DNA of 64,000 nt from positions 2,199,001-2,263,000 of the forward strand of contig NZ_JACEGA010000001.1 in the NCBI RefSeq assembly GCF_014174405.1, in the 5' to 3' direction. The DNA is from Variimorphobacter saccharofermentans (GTDB lineage: Bacteria; Bacillota; Clostridia; Lachnospirales; Lachnospiraceae). The translations under genes and the position numbers were made by a program. Positions 16,711-25,528 of the stretch are shown in pieces (position 1 is the stretch's first letter; each line of letters starts with the position of its first letter). The notes under the pieces were generated by a model that saw only the letters and a list, made by a program, of their open reading frames with translations, ran no database searches and had not been told where the DNA came from.

Positions 16711-16814
16711 AGTCATAATCTTATGTATATCTCTTAATCAAACATCTCATTCCATCCCTGACGATTTGGGGCTAATAGTCAGGATTATGTCATAAGTATA
16801 TTATGTTCTTCTTC

Positions 16815-17075
16815 TTAAAAGTAATCTTCAGCCATAGCTGAAATATGTACAGGATAAACTTTTCCCTTTGCCATCATACGTAAAAATGTCTCAGCTTCAC
16901 CTTCATCATCAGTAATATCCTCTATCAGACAATAATTCACATTATTATCCATATCATAGTCTTCTTTATAGCACTCTATGCTATAGAGGGTGTTTTTAAA
17001 TATAAGATTATAAACTACTTGTAAATTATCAACTTTCACTTTTATCGATTTGTACTTTAGCGATTGTTCTATCAT
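16815..17075 (-). CDS. Small hypothetical protein, DUF6514-like
   Basis: 86-residue acidic protein with no membrane segment. The C-terminal stretch (AETFLRMMAKGKVYPVHISA, then MAEDYF) and the central NYCLIEDITDDEGEA resemble the DUF6514 family, short Clostridia proteins of unknown function; I give this as a tentative match. The start codon ATG 17075 has a weak GGGGTGAAGT-type site upstream (GGCGGGGTGAAGTTAC). It stands alone, between the germination operon and PFOR, with its own promoter and terminator candidates. Confidence 0.65.
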   Translation of the reverse strand: MIEQSLKYKSIKVKVDNLQVVYNLIFKNTLYSIECYKEDYDMDNNVNYCLIEDITDDEGEAETFLRMMAKGKVYPVHISAMAEDYF

Positions 17076-17136
17076 GTAACTTCACCCCGCCTTTTCGTAT
17101 TTGGAACCGACCACATAAATATCGTTTGACAATTGT

Positions 17137-17145
17137 ATTATACCA
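17137..17145 (-). promoter_or_regulatory. Extended -10 promoter element
   Basis: On the minus strand TGGTATAAT is a full extended -10 box, about 60 bases before the ATG of the 86-residue protein gene. No convincing -35 is visible, as allowed for extended -10 promoters. Confidence 0.45.
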
Positions 17146-17326
17146 TATAACTGAATTGTTACGAGTATCAATATATGGATTCTGCTATGTAATTACTAGT
17201 ATCCGTGGTATTTGATGGAACAACTCCTGGCTATATCCGGTACTACTATAGAAAGCTTCCAAAGTTACTAGGATGATCCAGTCATTATCTTACTCTTCAT
17301 ATGGCAAAAAAGAAAATAAACACATT

Positions 17327-17360
17327 AAAAAAAGGCCTGCCGAAAGAATTCAACAGGCCC
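17327..17360 (-). terminator. Intrinsic terminator of the PFOR gene
   Basis: GGCCTG (17334-17339) pairs with CAGGCC (17354-17359). The seven A residues at 17327-17333 form the U-tract in the minus-strand transcript. It lies about 80 bases after the PFOR stop. Confidence 0.8.
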
Positions 17361-17439
17361 CATTGTAATATATTTACTTCGTTTACATAATATCGTTATG
17401 AGAGTAACTCCTGATTTGAGATATTACAGCAAAGGTAAT

Positions 17440-20400
17440 CTATACCGTCTCCCAGTCAACATTGATATTGATTGGATCGGCTCCCGCCATTTGCTTGTAT
17501 ATTTCGTAACGTTCTTTTGCTAACCGCTCGCTCTGGCGGAACAGCTCTTCTGCCTGTTCCGGGAATGACTTCTCAAGTGCACTGTAACGAACCTGTCCCA
17601 GAATAAACTCACGGAAGCTTTCTGTAGGTTCTTTTGAGTCCAGTATAAATGGATTCTTACCCTCAATCTTTAAACCAGGATTATATCGGTAAAGATGCCA
17701 ATATCCTGACTGAACGGCCTTCTTAATGGTAGCCATGCTTCTTCCCATACCTTCCTTTATACCATGATTAATACAAGGTGCATAGGCAATTATGATAGAA
17801 GGTCCATGATGCTCTTCTGCTTCTCGAAAAGCCCTTATTAATTGTGTATTATCTGCATTGATGCCTACTTGGGCCACATATACATTCCCATAAGTCATCA
17901 TCATTCTTCCTAAGTCTTTCTTTCCTTGCTTTTTACCGGAAGCTGCAAATTTAGCAATTGCTCCCGTAGGAGTAGATTTGGAGGATTGACCTCCTGTATT
18001 GGAATATACCTCTGTATCAAACACCAGAACATTGATATCCTCACCGGAAGCCATAACATGATCAAGACCTCCATATCCAATATCATATGCCCAGCCATCT
18101 CCACCTATGAGCCATACAGACCTTTTAGTCAGGTAATCCCGGTTATCCTTAATTTCCTGTACTAATTGTGTTATCTCTACATCTGTAGAAACAAAATTCT
18201 CCAACACATCAAGCACTTTTTTACTTGCTTCCTCCGAAGCCTTACCATCCTGCTTGTAATGAATCCAATCATGAAAGGCTTCCTTAATCTTCTCTTCGAT
18301 ATTCATGGTATTCAGTTTACGCATATTATCTTCCAGCTTATTACGAATTTGCTTTACTGCCAGATACATACCGAAACCAAATTCCGCATTATCTTCAAAT
18401 AATGAATTTGCCCAGGATGGACCTTTTCCTTCCCGATTGATGGTATACGCTGTACTAGGTGCAGATGCTGCCCAGATTGAGGAACACCCTGTAGCGTTAG
18501 CAATCATCATTCGCTCTCCAAATAACTGAGTTAGAAGCTTCACATACGGAGTCTCCCCACAGCCAGCGCATGCACCTGAAAATTCAATCAGTGGTGCTTT
18601 AAATTGACTGTCCTTATAGGCAGGACCATATGCAACATTCTCTTTGAAGCTGACATTTTCAACTGCAAACTTCCAGTTTTCAATTTGCATTGGTATCTGA
18701 GTCCCAATTGGTTGCATAATTAATGCTTTTCCTTTCGCAGGGCAGACATCTGCACAGTTGCCACAGCCAGTACAGTCCATGGGACTGATCTGTATTTTAT
18801 AATGATATCCTTCCAAATTCTTACCACTTGCTTTTTTCACCACAAAGGTATCCGGTGCCTTACTAAGTTCCTCATCATCCAATAAGAATGGGCGGATAAC
18901 AGCATGTGGGCATACAAAGGAGCATTGATTACATTGGATACAGCGTTCTTCAATCCACTCTGGAACATTCACTGCAATACCACGTTTCTCATATGCAGTA
19001 GTACCGCTGGGGAAGGTACCATCCTCACGCCCCACAAATGCACTGACAGGTAAATCTCCACCCTTCAGCTCTGACATAGGTCGCATAATCTTTCTGATAA
19101 AATCCGGTTCTTCCACACCGGATTGTTTTTCCGAATCTAAGCTTCCCCACTCCTTGGGGATCGATACCTTCTTCACCGATTTTATACCCTGATCAACGGC
19201 TTCCTCATTCATTTTAACAACTTTTTCGCCTTTTTTACCATACAACTTTTTGATACGAGCCTTAAGCTCTTTTACGTATATATCCTCTGGCAAGACGTTT
19301 GTTAGCTTGAAGAAAGCACCCTGCATTATCATATTAATACGATTTCCAAGTCCAATCTCCTCTGCAATGCCAATTGCATTAATGGTATAGAATTGGACAT
19401 TCTTTTCAGCTAATTGCTTTTTCATGATATTTGGCAGATTTTCATCCAGCTCTTCTTCCGTCCATTGTGTATTCAGTACAAACACCCCGCCTGGTTTTAT
19501 GCTTTGTAATAAATCATATTTGTTCACATAGGATTGGTTATGGCATGCCACATAATCCGCATGGGATACCAGGTAGGTTGACTTGATTGGTTCTTTTCCA
19601 AATCGAAGGTTCGATATGGTGATACCACCGGATTTTTTTGAATCATAATCAAAATATGCCTGTACATTTAGATCTGAATTATCACCGATAATCTTAATTG
19701 CTTCCTTGTTTGCTCCAACAGTACCATCGGATCCCAATCCCCATATCTGGCAGGAAATCATGCCCTCCGGTTCTACCTGGATTTCCTTTACAGGAGCTAA
19801 TGAGGTCTTTGTCACATCATCGTCAATTCCAATGGTAAACCAGTTCTTGGGCTTTTCTTCTTTCAGATTTTTATACACGGCTTTAATATGAGTCGCATTG
19901 GTGTCCTTCGAAGCTAGTCCATATCTTCCTCCATAGATTTCCGGTGCATTGGCATTACCTCGGAAGCATGCACATACATCAAGATATAGAGGCTCTCCTA
20001 TAGCTCCTGGCTCCTTCGTGCGGTCTAAAACAGCTATTTTCTTTACCGTCTTAGGTAAACAGTTCAGAAAATGCTCTACAGAAAATGGTCGATATAATCT
20101 TACCTTTACTAAGCCATATTTTTCGCCCTGCTTATTAAAATAGTCTATGGTTTGTTCTATTGTCTGAGTTACGGAACCCATAGCCACAATGACATATTCC
20201 GCATCCTCCGGACCATAGTAATCAAACAAATGATACTCTCTACCGGTATACTCCGTCATTTTTGCCATGTATTCTTCCACAATTGGAATGATATTCTCAT
20301 AAAAGGGATTCGAAACCTCTCTACCCTGAAAGTAAATATCGGAATTTTGCGCCGTACCACGAATCGATGGGTGATTAGGTGAAAGTGCACGTTCTCGAAA

Positions 20401-21006
20401 GCTTTTAATTGCCTCCATGTCCACCATATCCGCATAATCGCGATATTCCAGTGCTTCTATTTTTTGGACCTCATGGGAGGTACGAAAGCCATCAAAGAAA
20501 TGAACAAATGGTAATCTTCCTTTAATCGCTGATAGATGAGCGATGGGAGCAAGGTCCACTACCTCCTGTACGGATCCTGATGCCAGCATTGCACAGCCTG
20601 TCTGTCTTGTTGCCATTACATCCTGATGATCACCGAAAATACTCAGAGCATGAGTGGCAATAGCTCTGGCACTCACATGAATTACTCCCGGTAATAACTC
20701 CCCTGCTGCTTTATACATATTGGGTATCATTAGCAATAATCCTTGGGATGCTGTAAATGTCGTAGTTAATGCTCCTGCCTGTAACGAACCATGAAATGCT
20801 CCTGCCGCTCCGGCTTCCGATTGCATTTCTACCACATTCACCTCCTGTCCAAATATATTCTTTCTTCCATGAGCAGCCCATTCATCGACTACTTCTGCCA
20901 TACCTGAGGATGGTGTAATGGGATATATTGCAGCTACTTCAGTAAAAGCATAGGCTGCATAAGATGCTGCTGTATTTCCATCCACTGTCATTATTATCTT
21001 AGACAT
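17440..21006 (-). CDS. nifJ: Pyruvate:ferredoxin (flavodoxin) oxidoreductase
   Basis: About 1188 residues, the usual length of single-chain PFOR. It converts pyruvate and CoA to acetyl-CoA, CO2 and reduced ferredoxin in the cytoplasm. In order: the pyruvate-binding domain (YPITPSSGMAE near residue 28, SEAGAAGAFHGSLQAGA), domain II, the CoA-related domain with GSDGTVGANKEAIK, and the 2x[4Fe-4S] insert (CIQCNQCSFVCP and CTGCGNCADVCP). The TPP domain carries CAGCGETPY, NATGCSSIW, GGDGWAYDIGYGG and SNTGGQ; these Cys bind the proximal cluster. The start is ATG 21006, with TTGGAGGAAAAT before it. A small DUF3787 gene lies 42 bases upstream, so the two may share a transcript. The terminator at 17327-17360 follows. 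Confidence 0.96.
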   Translation of the reverse strand: MSKIIMTVDGNTAASYAAYAFTEVAAIYPITPSSGMAEVVDEWAAHGRKNIFGQEVNVVEMQSEAGAAGAFHGSLQAGALTTTFTASQGLLLMIPNMYKAAGELLPGVIHVSARAIATHALSIFGDHQDVMATRQTGCAMLASGSVQEVVDLAPIAHLSAIKGRLPFVHFFDGFRTSHEVQKIEALEYRDYADMVDMEAIKSFRERALSPNHPSIRGTAQNSDIYFQGREVSNPFYENIIPIVEEYMAKMTEYTGREYHLFDYYGPEDAEYVIVAMGSVTQTIEQTIDYFNKQGEKYGLVKVRLYRPFSVEHFLNCLPKTVKKIAVLDRTKEPGAIGEPLYLDVCACFRGNANAPEIYGGRYGLASKDTNATHIKAVYKNLKEEKPKNWFTIGIDDDVTKTSLAPVKEIQVEPEGMISCQIWGLGSDGTVGANKEAIKIIGDNSDLNVQAYFDYDSKKSGGITISNLRFGKEPIKSTYLVSHADYVACHNQSYVNKYDLLQSIKPGGVFVLNTQWTEEELDENLPNIMKKQLAEKNVQFYTINAIGIAEEIGLGNRINMIMQGAFFKLTNVLPEDIYVKELKARIKKLYGKKGEKVVKMNEEAVDQGIKSVKKVSIPKEWGSLDSEKQSGVEEPDFIRKIMRPMSELKGGDLPVSAFVGREDGTFPSGTTAYEKRGIAVNVPEWIEERCIQCNQCSFVCPHAVIRPFLLDDEELSKAPDTFVVKKASGKNLEGYHYKIQISPMDCTGCGNCADVCPAKGKALIMQPIGTQIPMQIENWKFAVENVSFKENVAYGPAYKDSQFKAPLIEFSGACAGCGETPYVKLLTQLFGERMMIANATGCSSIWAASAPSTAYTINREGKGPSWANSLFEDNAEFGFGMYLAVKQIRNKLEDNMRKLNTMNIEEKIKEAFHDWIHYKQDGKASEEASKKVLDVLENFVSTDVEITQLVQEIKDNRDYLTKRSVWLIGGDGWAYDIGYGGLDHVMASGEDINVLVFDTEVYSNTGGQSSKSTPTGAIAKFAASGKKQGKKDLGRMMMTYGNVYVAQVGINADNTQLIRAFREAEEHHGPSIIIAYAPCINHGIKEGMGRSMATIKKAVQSGYWHLYRYNPGLKIEGKNPFILDSKEPTESFREFILGQVRYSALEKSFPEQAEELFRQSERLAKERYEIYKQMAGADPININVDWETV

Positions 21007-21048
21007 ATTTTCCTCCAATACTTATATTATTAACATATTTATTTTCTC

Positions 21049-21243
21049 TCAGAGTCTGCTACCATTGTCAACCCAGTCCTTCGCGTCAATTACTCGTTCT
21101 TCGGAGGGTTTATTAACCTGGTCTACCTTATAGTTAGATTCTGAATTTTGCCAGGCGGCAGTTCCTTCATTATTGGTAGGATTAATGGAATCCAAACGCT
21201 TATTATTCTTTCCTTGAAAGTTATCCTTTTTCTTTGTAAACAT
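21049..21243 (-). CDS. Small DUF3787-like protein
   Basis: About 64 residues, hydrophilic, with the marks TAAWQN (matching TAAWA of DUF3787) and VIDAKDWVDNGSRL (matching the AKEWVD end). DUF3787 is a short Clostridia family without known function. Three ATG codons stand in a row; the third, at 21243, has the best spacing (7 bases) from GGAGG. It precedes the PFOR gene by 42 bases in the same direction, and no terminator is seen between them. A regulatory or accessory role for PFOR is possible but not shown. Confidence 0.7.
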   Translation of the reverse strand: MFTKKKDNFQGKNNKRLDSINPTNNEGTAAWQNSESNYKVDQVNKPSEERVIDAKDWVDNGSRL

Positions 21244-21339
21244 CATCATTCCTCCATTTTTATATTATATTCTGTTTTCATGTTACTAAAATAATTACTA
21301 TATTCTGTTTCATTGTTTCCGTTTTTTTTAACATCTATT

Positions 21340-22572
21340 CTATGATTCCATAGAAACCAATCGCTTTTCTCCTGATATAGCCTGAATAGGTGCAATATCC
21401 TGTGTAAACTCTAAGGTACCAATAAATTCACCATGTTGATCCTTCACTGCAAAATAACGTATTAACACGTAACGATCTCCCATAGTAATCCAAAAATCTT
21501 CATGATCTTTTTTTCCTTCTTTTAGATCATTTACAATCTGCTCCACGATATGAACACTGGCTGGTGGATGACAATTTTGTACCTGACGACCGATAATTGC
21601 TTTTGTTCTCGGAAAAATTCGTTCCTTACCCTGTGAAAAATATTTCACAGCTCCATCCTTATCCACAAAAGTAATATCAACAGGCAGAGTATTCAGCATA
21701 GCCTCCATCTCTTCCATCGATAGAACTCCTGTCTCGAATTTAAAGTATCCTCTCTCAACAGGCTCTTCTCCATGTCTCTGAATCTTTTCTTCTACATTAA
21801 TTCGAACCGGTTTCCATATCTGCTTCGGTTCATAAAGACAATAACCGATTTCCTTACTTTCTTCTGCAATCTTCAGCCATTCGTCTTCATTCAAGGTTTC
21901 TAAAACCATGGGAAAAAGGATGTTCTCTTCTTTGAATATCATTTCCTCCACTCTACCCAATAAGACTTCCATCCTACTTATAATTTCATCCTTATTCCCC
22001 ACCTCCATTAATAAGCATTTTATCTCCTTGATGGTATCTCTTATCTCATCATCCACTCCCCACATCACTTTCGGAGGTGAAGTTATACCGTACTTCTCCA
22101 TATATGGAAATAATAAATTTTCTTTTCGTAAATAATGTTTATCTATTTCCCATAATTGATTCATACTTTCCATTAATTTCTCACGACTATTTTCTTTCTC
22201 ATTTGATCGAAATGCTTCCAAGTTTGGTTTTATACTCTTTGATATTAATCTCTCAATAGCACGATTCTCAGCCTTAAATGTGAATACAGGATGTCCCGGT
22301 ACCTCTTCATCTTTCTCCGGTCTGTGAATCTCTTCAATGGAACCTTTGAATACCGCCGCATGAACGTCACAGAGTCTTTGTACTTCTGATATAGGCATGC
22401 CCTCACGAATCAATGCATTCTCCATTGCAGATATTTCCGTAGCAGATACTCCTTCAATTAATTTGCCAAACCGTTCTTTTACCTCTTCTACACTTTTCCC
22501 ATTATGCAATTCCATAATTAATTCTTTCAACACTTTTTGTCGGAACTCTCGATTATTGATATACTCGCTCAT
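21340..22572 (-). CDS. DUF438 / hemerythrin / PAS protein
   Basis: 410-residue COG2461-type protein. The N-terminal DUF438 domain occupies roughly residues 1-85 (NGKSVEEVKERFGKLIEGVS). A hemerythrin-like four-helix domain follows (HPVFTFKAENRAIE, then HYLRKENLLFPYMEKYG and EENILFPMVLETL), with His/Glu candidates for a di-iron site. A C-terminal PAS domain (about 300-405) has VDITFVDKDGAVKYFSQGKERIFPR and GRQVQNCHPPASVHIVEQIV. The start is ATG 22572, set by GGAGG 7 bases upstream. Family proteins are thought to sense O2 or NO, or to repair damage from them; direct proof is scarce. This gene lacks the N-terminal DUF1858 domain, which occurs separately as the broken gene at 27.0-27.4 kb. Confidence 0.88.
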   Translation of the reverse strand: MSEYINNREFRQKVLKELIMELHNGKSVEEVKERFGKLIEGVSATEISAMENALIREGMPISEVQRLCDVHAAVFKGSIEEIHRPEKDEEVPGHPVFTFKAENRAIERLISKSIKPNLEAFRSNEKENSREKLMESMNQLWEIDKHYLRKENLLFPYMEKYGITSPPKVMWGVDDEIRDTIKEIKCLLMEVGNKDEIISRMEVLLGRVEEMIFKEENILFPMVLETLNEDEWLKIAEESKEIGYCLYEPKQIWKPVRINVEEKIQRHGEEPVERGYFKFETGVLSMEEMEAMLNTLPVDITFVDKDGAVKYFSQGKERIFPRTKAIIGRQVQNCHPPASVHIVEQIVNDLKEGKKDHEDFWITMGDRYVLIRYFAVKDQHGEFIGTLEFTQDIAPIQAISGEKRLVSMES

Positions 22573-22641
22573 ATTAATCCTCCATTTCTGCTGTAACCTA
22601 TTTATGTTATGTATCCCCATTTATAATTGAAAATATAAAAA

Positions 22642-22683
22642 GAATGACATCCGATTTACTAATATTTCGATCAGATGTCATTC
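22642..22683 (-). terminator. Intrinsic terminator
   Basis: GAATGACATC (22642-22651) pairs perfectly with GATGTCATTC (22674-22683). The A-rich stretch just left of it is the U-tract for minus-strand transcripts, so it ends the gene at 22744-23097. Confidence 0.75.
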
Positions 22684-22743
22684 GAGGTTTATTACCGGCA
22701 AATCAATTCTATTATTATACAATGAGCAATTCTTTATTTATAT

Positions 22744-23097
22744 TTATAATACAACTTCATCTTTATCTATTAGTAATCTTGGTTTTTCAGGCTTATAGAA
22801 GAAGACTTTGATAACATAATCAGTATTTGCTTCTACACCAAATAAAAATTGTCCGCAGTCATCTGTGAATGCGAAAGTGATTGGTATTAAATCGCAAGTA
22901 TCGCAGCAATCCTTGAAGTCCTTTTTTTTAAACAGCTTAACAGTTGCACCCTTAACGGGTTTACCATTGGGGAACTTTACTGTACCATGAATTACTGCTC
23001 TATCTTCTTCATCCAGAATAATACAGATGTCTTTTTCTTCATTGGGTTTAATACGTTCACATCCACATAGTTCAACTCTTGCCAACTTCCACCCCAT
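22744..23097 (-). CDS. Cys-rich carboxypeptidase-regulatory-like domain protein
   Basis: 117-residue protein. ATG 23097 is preceded by AAAGGAGGTGAAATA, an excellent site; a longer frame is not needed. A beta-sandwich of the CarboxypepD_reg/transthyretin-like type is seen in IHGTVKFPNGKPVKGATVKL, then AFTDDCGQFLFGVEANTDY and IKVFFY. Six Cys are present: a CGCE pair near the N-terminus, CCDTC near residue 70, and one more at DDCGQ. That is unusual for a cytoplasmic domain of this type. No signal peptide is visible, so it may be a spore or coat-associated protein or a metal-binding one; this is a guess. It has its own terminator. Confidence 0.7.
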   Translation of the reverse strand: MGWKLARVELCGCERIKPNEEKDICIILDEEDRAVIHGTVKFPNGKPVKGATVKLFKKKDFKDCCDTCDLIPITFAFTDDCGQFLFGVEANTDYVIKVFFYKPEKPRLLIDKDEVVL

Positions 23098-23243
23098 TAT
23101 TTCACCTCCTTTCGTATGTATAGAACAGCCTTCCATATGACACTGTTTCTATATGAGCTAGTTAATCGCTTTATAGTAATAAGATATGCACCGTGTCGAA
23201 ATATGTTACTTTAAGCATGAATTTCTACATTATTGGAATATAA

Positions 23244-23294
23244 AAAGGCAATTATAAAATCCAGCTCATTAAGCAAGATTTCATAATTGCCTTT
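23244..23294 (-). terminator. Intrinsic terminator of the gnd-zwf-cyclase operon
   Basis: AAAGGCAATTAT (23244-23255) pairs perfectly with ATAATTGCCTTT (23283-23294), with an inner AAATC/GATTT extension. The A-run at the left gives the U-tract for the cyclase transcript, which ends 22 bases upstream. Confidence 0.8.
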
Positions 23295-23315
23295 ATCAAA
23301 CTATATATCCATATT

Positions 23316-23942
23316 CTATTGCAGTAGAACCGCTCTTACCGGAGCTGCTTCTGCTCCTGCAATATTAATAGGAGCAGCAAATAAAAAGTATTCACCTTCT
23401 TCAATATCCTGAAGCCGTAAGCCTTCTAATATCTGAATATCCTCCTTCATTAGTTGAAGATGTGTCTCGTGATTCGGTTGGCTTCGTTCAATTCCCAAAG
23501 CATCGATTCCAACACCCTTAATTTTCTTGGATGCCAGATACTCTGCACCTGATTTATCTAGATAAATAAAGTTTTCTTCTAATATGTCTTCAAAAGAATT
23601 TCTTGTTTTTAATAGTAGAAAGTCGCCTTCTTGGATATCCTTCTTCATCAGATTGCTTTTCGATATACATTCTATCGCTGTGGTAAGATCAAGTACCTTA
23701 CACGGAGTAATCACTCGATCAAGTGATAGGTTTTCAATCGTATTACCGTCTTTTACCATATGAAGTGTTCGGTCTAAATGTGTTCCTGTATGAAGATTCA
23801 TGGATATTCTACTCTCATAGAAATTACCAGTTGAATAATCACTCTCCACAATAATTGATGGTTTCTTTTCTGGTTTGCCTTTATACACCGGCATATCGAG
23901 CGTAATTGGCATCGATATATCATATATTCTGGTATAATTCAT
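23316..23942 (-). CDS. Cyclase-family metal-dependent hydrolase
   Basis: 208-residue member of the cyclase / kynurenine formamidase-like family (PF04199 type). The metal-binding block is NLHTGTHLDRTLH: His, His, Asp and the final His of HxGTHxDxPxH are kept, though the usual Pro is Thr. Further family marks are the start ISMPITLDMPVYKG, DFLLLKTR, the YLASKKIKGVGIDALGIE block and the LFAAPINIAGAEAAPVRAVL end. Known members hydrolyse N-formylkynurenine or isatin, that is amide or lactam bonds. GGAGG sits 5 bases before ATG 23942. It follows zwf by 48 bases and ends at a terminator, making it the last gene of gnd-zwf-cyclase. Its substrate is unknown. Confidence 0.86.
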   Translation of the reverse strand: MNYTRIYDISMPITLDMPVYKGKPEKKPSIIVESDYSTGNFYESRISMNLHTGTHLDRTLHMVKDGNTIENLSLDRVITPCKVLDLTTAIECISKSNLMKKDIQEGDFLLLKTRNSFEDILEENFIYLDKSGAEYLASKKIKGVGIDALGIERSQPNHETHLQLMKEDIQILEGLRLQDIEEGEYFLFAAPINIAGAEAAPVRAVLLQ

Positions 23943-23990
23943 ACTAACCTCCATTCTGTTGATAACACTACTCCTCCTTTGTTTTCACAA

Positions 23991-25496
23991 TTATACGTGC
24001 CACCATTTTCGTCCATCCTTAGCCAGTAATTCAAAGGCTCTTATCGGGCCCATAGTTCCTGCATCATAATTAGGGAACTGGCTTCTCTTTTGCTCGCGAT
24101 ATTGAATCAAGCGATCCGCAATCATCCAAGCCGCCTCAACCTCATCCCATCTGGAGAATAGAGTTGCATCCCCTCGTAATATATCATATATTAATCTCTC
24201 ATAAGCTTCCGGTGTATTCCCCTGTGTTGGACTGAAGGAACTCGTATCCATCTTGGTCGGAACAATACCGTTATGGGTACTAAAATCCTTCGTATTAAAT
24301 TGAAAGAAAACACCTACATTGGGTTGAATTCGAAGAACTAATAAATTAGGCTCCTGAATTTCCTGATCCTTAAAATACAGTATATTAGGGAGATCCTTAA
24401 ACTGAACTACAATCTCTGCAGAACTTTTTCCAAGTCGTTTTCCTGTCCGGATATAAAAGGGTGTTCCTGCCCATCGGAAGTTATTGATATGAAGCTTTAA
24501 CGCTACAAAGGTTTCAGTAGAAGAATCCTTAGGAACATTAAGCTCCTCACGGTATCCGGGTACCGGATTTCCATCAATTATACCGGGTCCATACTGACCG
24601 AATACAACATTATTCTTTAGAAACTCCGGGGTAATATCTTCAATGGCTTCTAAAACCTTTTGCTTTTCGGTACGTATGGAATCCGTCTTTAGATTAATCG
24701 GGGGTTCCATGGCAACAAGGGAAAGTATCTGTATAATATGATTCTGTATCATATCTCTCATGGCACCGGAGTGTTCATAATAACCACCCCTCGTTCCCAC
24801 TCCAAGCTTCTCTGTAAGAGATATTTGGATATTATCGATAAATTTATTATTCCATATAGATTCAAATATAGAATTACAAAAACGAAGCACCATGATATTC
24901 TGAATCATTTCCTTCCCAAGGTAATGATCGATACGATAGATGCTGCTTTCCTCAAACACCTCTAGCAATTTATTATTAAGATTTCTTGCAGTGATTAAAT
25001 CCTTACCAAAGGGCTTTTCAATAATCAGACGGCTCCAGGATCCCTGTTTTTTTGCCATGTTACTATTCTGCAAGCCTTGAACGATCGTTTCAAAATACTC
25101 TGGTGCTACTGCCAGATAGAACACTCTGTTACCACCAGTATGAGCTTTCTTATCCAAGCTGTTAAGAAACTCATTTAATCCTGTATAACCATTCATCTCT
25201 GTAAAATCAAATTGATAATAATGAATCTTTTCTTTTAACTGGAGCCATATCGAGTCATCTATTTTATTCCTGGAGAATTTATTAATCGAAGCATAAATAT
25301 CATTAAGATATTCTTCCCTTGTTTTATCCCTTCTTCCAACTGCTACTACAGCAAAGTGTTCCGGAAGTAATTTATCCAGGACCAGATTATATAAGGCTGG
25401 CATTAGTTTACGGTTCGTTAAATCTCCGGTTCCTCCGAAAATCACCATAATCGCTGATAAATCTGATTCCCTCCGGTTATTCTGATTGTCCGTCAT
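23991..25496 (-). CDS. zwf: Glucose-6-phosphate 1-dehydrogenase
   Basis: 501 residues, a normal length. It oxidises glucose 6-phosphate to 6-phosphoglucono-lactone with NADP+ (or NAD+) in the oxidative pentose phosphate pathway. The nucleotide-binding start is VIFGGTGDLTNRKLMPALYN. The catalytic block RIDHYLGKEMIQN contains the active-site Asp-His pair and Lys. SRLIIEKPFGKDL and FYIRTGKRLGKS are also typical. A GGAGGACAT-type site precedes the ATG. It lies 32 bases after gnd and 48 before the cyclase gene, on one apparent transcript. No lactonase gene (pgl) accompanies it. Confidence 0.96.
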   Translation of the reverse strand: MTDNQNNRRESDLSAIMVIFGGTGDLTNRKLMPALYNLVLDKLLPEHFAVVAVGRRDKTREEYLNDIYASINKFSRNKIDDSIWLQLKEKIHYYQFDFTEMNGYTGLNEFLNSLDKKAHTGGNRVFYLAVAPEYFETIVQGLQNSNMAKKQGSWSRLIIEKPFGKDLITARNLNNKLLEVFEESSIYRIDHYLGKEMIQNIMVLRFCNSIFESIWNNKFIDNIQISLTEKLGVGTRGGYYEHSGAMRDMIQNHIIQILSLVAMEPPINLKTDSIRTEKQKVLEAIEDITPEFLKNNVVFGQYGPGIIDGNPVPGYREELNVPKDSSTETFVALKLHINNFRWAGTPFYIRTGKRLGKSSAEIVVQFKDLPNILYFKDQEIQEPNLLVLRIQPNVGVFFQFNTKDFSTHNGIVPTKMDTSSFSPTQGNTPEAYERLIYDILRGDATLFSRWDEVEAAWMIADRLIQYREQKRSQFPNYDAGTMGPIRAFELLAKDGRKWWHV

Positions 25497-25528
25497 ATGT
25501 CCTCCCTCCTTTCTAACACATTAGCCCT

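Larger units (their letters stand above)
16513..16814. other. Gap between gerA and the DUF6514-type gene
   Basis: Contains the gerA leader on its left, a solo copy of the GACTTTTGACACCCTAAT repeat (16623-16640) and the long hairpin 16643-16710. The remainder to 16814 shows no gene. Confidence 0.6.
17076..17439. other. Gap between PFOR end and DUF6514-type gene
   Basis: Holds the candidate promoter at 17137-17145 and the PFOR terminator at 17327-17360. The rest (17160-17325) shows no gene or repeat that I can recognise. Confidence 0.6.
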
